Translations under genes and position numbers: made by a program
Source of the DNA: Clostridiales bacterium
GTDB taxonomy: Bacteria; Bacillota; Clostridia; Oscillospirales; Acutalibacteraceae
Direction of reading: 5' to 3'
Length of the DNA stretch: 64,000 nucleotides
NCBI GenBank assembly: GCA_019416455.1
Contig: DXXG01000010.1
Coordinates: forward strand, 89,533 to 153,532
Shown: positions 60,054-64,000 of the stretch, piece by piece
Layout of the letters: each line of letters opens with the position of its first letter
Numbering within the stretch: the stretch's first letter is position 1
The notes under the pieces: model-generated
The model's database searches: none
What the model was told of the DNA's origin: nothing
The model's input: only the letters and a program-made list of their open reading frames with translations

Positions 60054-60635
60054 TTAAAAGTCTGATTCCCGGAAAGTCAAACCGGTATCGCTCATTTTGT
60101 CGATGATGGCCAGACTGGCCAGTTTGTATCCGGCCTGACGCAGTTCCGCGCCACCGGGCTGGAAGCCTTTTTCGATGCAGATGCCGATGCCGCCCACAGA
60201 GCAGCCCGCCTGACCGCATACATCCAGGAGCCCCCGCATGGCTTTGCCGTTTGCCAGGAAATCGTCCACGATCAGAACCTTGTCTTGGGGGCCAAGGAAT
60301 TTCTTAGATAAGGTGATGTCGTAATCCCGGCCGTAGGTGTAGGAATGAACAGTGGACGTGAACACATCCCCGTCCAGATTTTTGCTTTTTGCTTTTTTGG
60401 CGAATACCACAGGAACGTGAAAATGCTGCGCGGTCATACAAGCTATGGCAATACCGGAAGCCTCAATGGTGAGGATCTTGTTGATGCCGTCCTTTTGGAA
60501 GATCCTGTAAAATTCCCCGCCGATCTCATCCAGCAGAGCCACATCCAGTTGATGATTCAAAAAACAGTCCACCTTCAGCACGTTGCCGGCGCGGACTTGA
60601 CCTTCTTCCAAAATACGCTGTTCCAAAAGTTTCAT
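60054..60635 (-). CDS. xpt: Xanthine phosphoribosyltransferase
   Basis: Salvages xanthine to XMP. 193 residues: MKLLEQRILEEG at the start, SGIAIACMTAQHF, the PRPP motif VLIVDDFLANGKAMRGLLD (about 128) and GIGICIEKGFQPGG, all typical of Xpt. ATG follows AAAGGGG. It has a short leader with no purine riboswitch, unlike the Bacillus gene. Confidence 0.94.
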   Translation of the reverse strand: MKLLEQRILEEGQVRAGNVLKVDCFLNHQLDVALLDEIGGEFYRIFQKDGINKILTIEASGIAIACMTAQHFHVPVVFAKKAKSKNLDGDVFTSTVHSYTYGRDYDITLSKKFLGPQDKVLIVDDFLANGKAMRGLLDVCGQAGCSVGGIGICIEKGFQPGGAELRQAGYKLASLAIIDKMSDTGLTFRESDF

Positions 60636-60682
60636 TTGCCACTGACCCCTTTCCCAAACATGACCCTTTTTTCTTTTTCCCT

Positions 60683-60711
60683 ATTATGACAAATTTCGCG
60701 GAATTTTGCAA
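60683..60711 (-). promoter_or_regulatory. Promoter of xpt
   Basis: Minus strand TTGCAA, 17-base spacer, CATAAT; leader about 45 nt. Confidence 0.75.
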
Positions 60712-60840
60712 TATCTTTGATCCAGGGACGAAATAGATTTTACTTTTCGTTAGAAAAAGAGGGAGAGCGGAGGCTTTCACCGGCTTGCGGATATCCTAGG
60801 GCATCCTTTTGTGCGATATACGAAGCGTCCCGGGAGACCC

Positions 60841-60945
60841 TTGCAATATGTCACTGCATCTATTATAATATTTTTCGTGTTTTATCGAAGATCCTCCATG
60901 TTGTAAGAGAACAGGAGATCGGTCGTGTTCGGTGGATGTTTTTTT
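60841..60945 (+). promoter_or_regulatory. Promoter and possible attenuated leader of the SGNH/MBOAT operon
   Basis: TTGCAA, 17-base spacer, TATAAT (60864-60869). The leader can form GAACA/TGTTC inside ATCCTCC/GGTGGAT and then has T7 at 60939-60945, a terminator-like order. The rest of the 336-base gap between xpt and this operon shows nothing else recognisable. Confidence 0.5.
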
Positions 60946-60971
60946 AGAAGAGAATATAAAGGGGAAGTAAC

Positions 60972-62012
60972 GTGGGTAAGAAGAAAAAATGGCGAAAAGA
61001 ATTGGTGGGGGCAGTATGCTTCCTTTTGGCGCTGACGATCTTCTGCTTTGGAGCATCGTCGGTGCTCCTCCCCAAGCGCTTTGATTATGGAGCCATTTGG
61101 GACATGTATTTGAAAGAGGATAGGGACACGGTAGACGTGATGTTTTTTGGTTCCTCGCTGGCGTATTGCAATGTGATTCCCTCGGTGATCTATGAGACTT
61201 CAGGGCATACTGCCTATGTGATGGCTGGCCCTGAGCAGACCATGCCTATCACTTGGCGGTATCTCAAGCAGGCCTGCAAAACCCAGAGTCCGCAGATGGT
61301 GTTTATTGAGGCAACGGGATTGTTTTACCCTGAGCATAACCGTTCCACCCAGATCAATATCTGCTACATGCCGTGGAGTCTGGACCGTCTGGCTTTGACA
61401 TTTCAAGAGGCGACACCGGATGAGTGGCCGGGGCTTTTGTTTCCGTTCGCGTCCTATCACAGCCGCTGGTCGGAGCTCACCATGGAAGAAATAGGGCAGG
61501 GCTTATTTGGTTATGGGCCCGATCCGCTGGCAGGATATACCTTTTTGGAGGAGGTCTTGCCCGTTCAGGAGCTGCAAGTGCGGGATATGGAGGAGGATCC
61601 GGAGACCTATCAGGAGAATCTGGGATATGTGAAGAAGATCCTGGATTTTTGCCAAGAGGAGGGGATTCGCCCCATCTTTTTCGTGGTGCCCAACGCTAAC
61701 CGTCCCATGGATGAGGAAATGGAGCGCATGGAGGCGGACATTACAGGGCTGGGTGGAGAATTTTGGGAGTGCAACCAGAATTTTCAGGAGCTGGGGATCG
61801 ACCTGAGCACAGATTTTTTTGATATATCTCATTTTAATTATCGGGGAGCGGAGAAATTCTCCCGTTATTTGGGGGAGTGGATCGCTCAGCAGGATCTGGC
61901 TGACACCCAAAACGAGGACAAAGAGCTGTGGGATCAGCGAGTGGAGCATTTTCACACGCTGCGGGACGAAGCAGACAGCCGGCCCTTGGAACTCAGCGGA
62001 GCGGCAGAATGA
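60972..62012 (+). CDS. Membrane-anchored SGNH-type hydrolase/acyltransferase-like protein
   Basis: 346 residues. A Lys-rich start and one membrane helix (about 11-32). The extracellular domain has the SGNH nucleophile region VMFFGSSLAYCNV (about 57) and the DxxH pair FFDISHFNYRGAEKFS (about 277). This is the layout of DltD/AlgJ-X/PatB-like partners of MBOAT proteins. GTG start after AAGGGGAAG. With the next gene it probably O-acylates a wall polymer or exopolysaccharide. Confidence 0.8.
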   Translation: MGKKKKWRKELVGAVCFLLALTIFCFGASSVLLPKRFDYGAIWDMYLKEDRDTVDVMFFGSSLAYCNVIPSVIYETSGHTAYVMAGPEQTMPITWRYLKQACKTQSPQMVFIEATGLFYPEHNRSTQINICYMPWSLDRLALTFQEATPDEWPGLLFPFASYHSRWSELTMEEIGQGLFGYGPDPLAGYTFLEEVLPVQELQVRDMEEDPETYQENLGYVKKILDFCQEEGIRPIFFVVPNANRPMDEEMERMEADITGLGGEFWECNQNFQELGIDLSTDFFDISHFNYRGAEKFSRYLGEWIAQQDLADTQNEDKELWDQRVEHFHTLRDEADSRPLELSGAAE

Positions 62013-62036
62013 TCCTCAGGGAAAGGAGCTCAGACT

Positions 62037-63497
62037 GTGAATTTTAACTCGCTGCAATATATTGTGTTTTTGGCGGTCAATGTGACCCTGTATTATCTGT
62101 TGCCCCAGCGTTTTCGGAACGTGCAGCTGCTGCTTGCCAGCTATTATTTTTACATGTGCTGGAATCCAGCCTATGCCCTTTTAATGCTGTTTTCCACGGC
62201 TGTGACCTATGGTTGTGGTCTGCTGGTGGGACAGGGCGTTTTGGGGAAGCGCAGGTTGTGGGTGGCCCTTAGCTTGGTGTTGAACCTGGGCGTGTTGTTC
62301 TTTTTCAAGTACTACAACTTCGCCGCGGACGTTCTGACCCGTGGTATGGAGTTTTTGGGCCTGCGGATGGACGTTCCTCTTTTAGACGTACTTCTGCCTG
62401 TGGGCATTTCTTTTTACACTTTTCAGGCGTTGGGTTATACCATCGATGTATACCGGGGCCATGTTCCCGCAGAAAAGAATTTTATTGACTACGCCCTGTT
62501 CATCTCCTTTTTCCCTCAACTAGTGGCTGGTCCCATCGAACGTTCCAGCAATATGCTTCATCAGTTGAAGGAATACCACCCCTTCCATTACGAAAACCTG
62601 AAAGCAGGTTTCCTGCCGGTGCTTTGGGGGCTATTCAAAAAGGTGGTCATTGCTGACAATTTCGCCGTGGTGGTGAATCAGGTGTACAACGCGCCTCAGG
62701 AGCATGGAGGAGGGGCTTTCCTGGTGGCCACAGTTGCTTTCGCGTTTCAGATCTACTGCGATTTTTCCGCCTATTCCGATATTGCCCGAGGATCTGCAAG
62801 AATGTTGGGCTTTCGGCTCATGGAGAACTTCAACTGTCCCTATTTTGCCGTCTCCATCAAAGATTTTTGGCGCCGGTGGCACATTTCCCTTTCCAGCTGG
62901 TTCAAGGATTACCTCTATTTTCCTCTGGGAGGCAGCCGGTGTGGAAAAGGACGCACCTGCTTGAATGTGATGATTGTGTTTTTTGTCAGCGGTTTGTGGC
63001 ACGGAGCGGCACTCACTTTTGTGGCATGGGGATTGCTCAACGGAGCGTATCAGGTGGTCTCTTTGCTGTTGGATCCTCTACGCAAAAAAGTGATGGGAGC
63101 CCTTCATCTCAGCGGGGACAATCTTTTTGTGAAAGGGTTCCGGGTGTGTTGCACCTTTTTCCTAACTTGCATGGCCTGGGTGCTATTCCGAGCTAACTCC
63201 CTGACTGACGCTCTCACGGCCTATCGCGCTCTCTGCACACTTCCCTTTAACGGTTTGGACGGCACTTTGACTTCGTTCGCGGGGATCGGTATAAAGGCTC
63301 TCATGCTTCTTCCTGTTTGTGCCATTGTGTTGGCTGTGGTAGACTGGTTGTCCGCTCGTTTTCAGATCGGTCATCGTCTCAACCAGACGGTTGCCTTGCG
63401 GTATGGAATCTATTTCTTGCTGGTAGTGTCTATTTTACTGTTTGGCTCCTACGGAGAGGGATACGATCCTCAGGCGTTTGTGTATTTCCAGTTTTAA
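62037..63497 (+). CDS. MBOAT-family O-acyltransferase (AlgI/DltB-like)
   Basis: 486 residues, about 11 membrane helices. Family motifs: FKYYNF, LPVGISFYTFQALGYTIDVYRG, FPQLVAGPIERSS, CDFSAYSDIARGSARMLGF, WRRWHISLSSWFKDYLYFPLGG, and the catalytic His in VSGLWHGAALTFVAWG. It moves an acyl group across the membrane to the SGNH partner. GTG start with AAAGGAG, 25 bases after the SGNH gene. Confidence 0.92.
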   Translation: MNFNSLQYIVFLAVNVTLYYLLPQRFRNVQLLLASYYFYMCWNPAYALLMLFSTAVTYGCGLLVGQGVLGKRRLWVALSLVLNLGVLFFFKYYNFAADVLTRGMEFLGLRMDVPLLDVLLPVGISFYTFQALGYTIDVYRGHVPAEKNFIDYALFISFFPQLVAGPIERSSNMLHQLKEYHPFHYENLKAGFLPVLWGLFKKVVIADNFAVVVNQVYNAPQEHGGGAFLVATVAFAFQIYCDFSAYSDIARGSARMLGFRLMENFNCPYFAVSIKDFWRRWHISLSSWFKDYLYFPLGGSRCGKGRTCLNVMIVFFVSGLWHGAALTFVAWGLLNGAYQVVSLLLDPLRKKVMGALHLSGDNLFVKGFRVCCTFFLTCMAWVLFRANSLTDALTAYRALCTLPFNGLDGTLTSFAGIGIKALMLLPVCAIVLAVVDWLSARFQIGHRLNQTVALRYGIYFLLVVSILLFGSYGEGYDPQAFVYFQF

Positions 63498-63541
63498 ATC
63501 CAATAAGTTTCAAGAATCCAAGCGGCGTCGGGTCCAATTAG

Positions 63542-63561
63542 CAGGGCTCGGCGCTGTTTTT
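63542..63561 (+). terminator. Weak terminator after the MBOAT gene
   Basis: CAGGGC-TCG-GCGCTG (one mismatch) and T5. Confidence 0.5.
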
Positions 63562-63625
63562 GTGGTATTGCCCACAGCCTTTATGCCTTGTTAAGAAAAC
63601 GGGCGAAAGTGGCGGCTTCCGCTGG

Positions 63626-63654
63626 TAGACTTTTTCCCCTGTGGTGGGTATACT
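63626..63654 (+). promoter_or_regulatory. Promoter of the truncated XRE gene
   Basis: TAGACT, 17-base spacer, TATACT, 32 bases before the GTG. Confidence 0.6.
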
Positions 63655-63686
63655 GGTTAGCGAAAATAGTGAGAGGAGTGAATAGT

Positions 63687-63815
63687 GTGAGTTTGGGAAG
63701 CAGTTTGTATCATGCCAGAAAGAAAAGCGGTCTGTCACAGGAAAACGTGGCGGAAAAGCTGGGCGTCAGCCGTCAGACCATCTCCAAATGGGAGACGGGA
63801 GTTTCACATAATTAA
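63687..63815 (+). pseudogene. XRE-family regulator cut off after the helix-turn-helix
   Basis: 42 residues. LYHARKKSGLSQENVAEKLG and VSRQTISKWETG form a complete HTH_3. Family members continue with a PDI-type segment and often a membrane or sensor domain; here the frame runs into unrelated sequence (VSHN) and stops. GTG start with GAGAGGAG and an upstream promoter show that the 5' end is native. The break near 63800 coincides with the start of mobile-element-like DNA. Confidence 0.7.
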
Positions 63816-64000
63816 AGATACCACACCAATCCCATGCTGACTTTTGCTCAACCGATACAGCCGGAGGGCTGGATAACAAGAAAAGGCGGTATGCGCCCCG
63901 TGGAGGGGTAGCGTACCGCCTTTTCTTGTGGGGGTTTCCAAAGGGGGCAACGCCCCCATTTGGCACACGACTTTGCGAAGCAAAGTGTAGTGTGTTATAC
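63800..64000. mobile_element. Probable terminal region of an integrative mobile element (runs out of the window)
   Basis: Starts where the XRE gene is broken. Three nested hairpins follow: a 19-bp stem (63876-63894 with 63911-63929), CCAAA-GGGGGC/GCCCCC-TTTGG (63938-63963) and CACAC-ACTTTGC/GCAAAGT-GTGTG (63964-63994). No gene is seen. Such hairpin runs are typical of ends or transfer origins of Tn916/Tn1549-like elements; the exact family is from memory and unproven. Confidence 0.5.

Noticed and set aside
60636..60720. Purine riboswitch before xpt
   Set aside because: The promoter lies about 45 bases from the start and the leader is too short for the aptamer; no conserved loop sequences are present.

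Overview
The window looks like chromosome from a spore-forming, low-complexity-genome Firmicute of the class Clostridia, most likely family Oscillospiraceae/Ruminococcaceae (a gut-type anaerobe). Reasons: an alpha/beta small acid-soluble spore protein, HrcA/CIRCE control of the dnaK operon, DnaD/DnaI primosomal proteins, PheB-type ACT protein beside hom-thrB-lysC, SpoVB-like flippase, strong AGGAGG ribosome sites with many GTG/TTG starts, and sigma-A promoters of the TTGACA-17-TATAAT type, often with an extended TGn -10. The genus cannot be told from sequence alone.

Layout. 1-4.4 kb: end of a histidine operon (hisD partial, hisC, hisB, a hisA-hisI fusion, hisE) with a methyltransferase. 4.5-9.1 kb, minus strand: a ThrE-type exporter in two halves, an RluA pseudouridine synthase, and a glycosyltransferase fused to a CsaB-like pyruvyl transferase. 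9.2-15.4 kb: a cohesin-like surface protein, dnaD-dnaI, tRNA-Thr, and a PadR-DUF1700-DUF4097 envelope operon. 15.5-18 kb: small metabolic genes and a truncated nitroreductase. 18-23 kb: hrcA-grpE-dnaK-dnaJ with CIRCE. 23-30 kb: MATE exporter, glycerate kinase, an XRE regulator/membrane protein pair with a palindromic operator, SASP, a BofC-like protein and a class A PBP. 30-34.3 kb: pheB-hom-thrB-lysC and a small protein whose ribosome site lies in a hairpin.

34.3-48.9 kb: two separate ECF sigma/anti-sigma operons. One comes with a secreted calcium-loop-like GNGQG repeat protein whose composition is mirrored in the tail of the anti-sigma factor. In the other, the sigma gene carries a one-base frameshift. 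Between them lie tRNA-Pro, a metallophosphoesterase, a short MGMT, fructose-bisphosphate aldolase, a zinc-ribbon/PASTA pseudokinase lacking all three catalytic residues, a WYL regulator, a SpoVB-like flippase and prmA. 48.9-51 kb: a Gfo/Idh/MocA oxidoreductase, proS and acpP.

51-60 kb: a nearly complete common aromatic pathway (aroE, aroK, then aroF-tyrA-aroB-aroA-aroC-pheA). Between aroK and aroF is a leader of about 330 nt with its own promoter, a 36-codon reading frame with nine Phe/Tyr/Trp codons, and a terminator just before aroF: a ribosome-mediated attenuator by all appearances. 60-63.5 kb: xpt and an SGNH/MBOAT O-acylation pair. The right end holds an XRE gene cut off after its helix-turn-helix and a run of nested hairpins that looks like the edge of an integrative mobile element.

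Best candidates for new biology: the aromatic leader-peptide attenuator, the sigma/anti-sigma/GNGQG repeat-protein operon, and the catalytically dead PASTA kinase.
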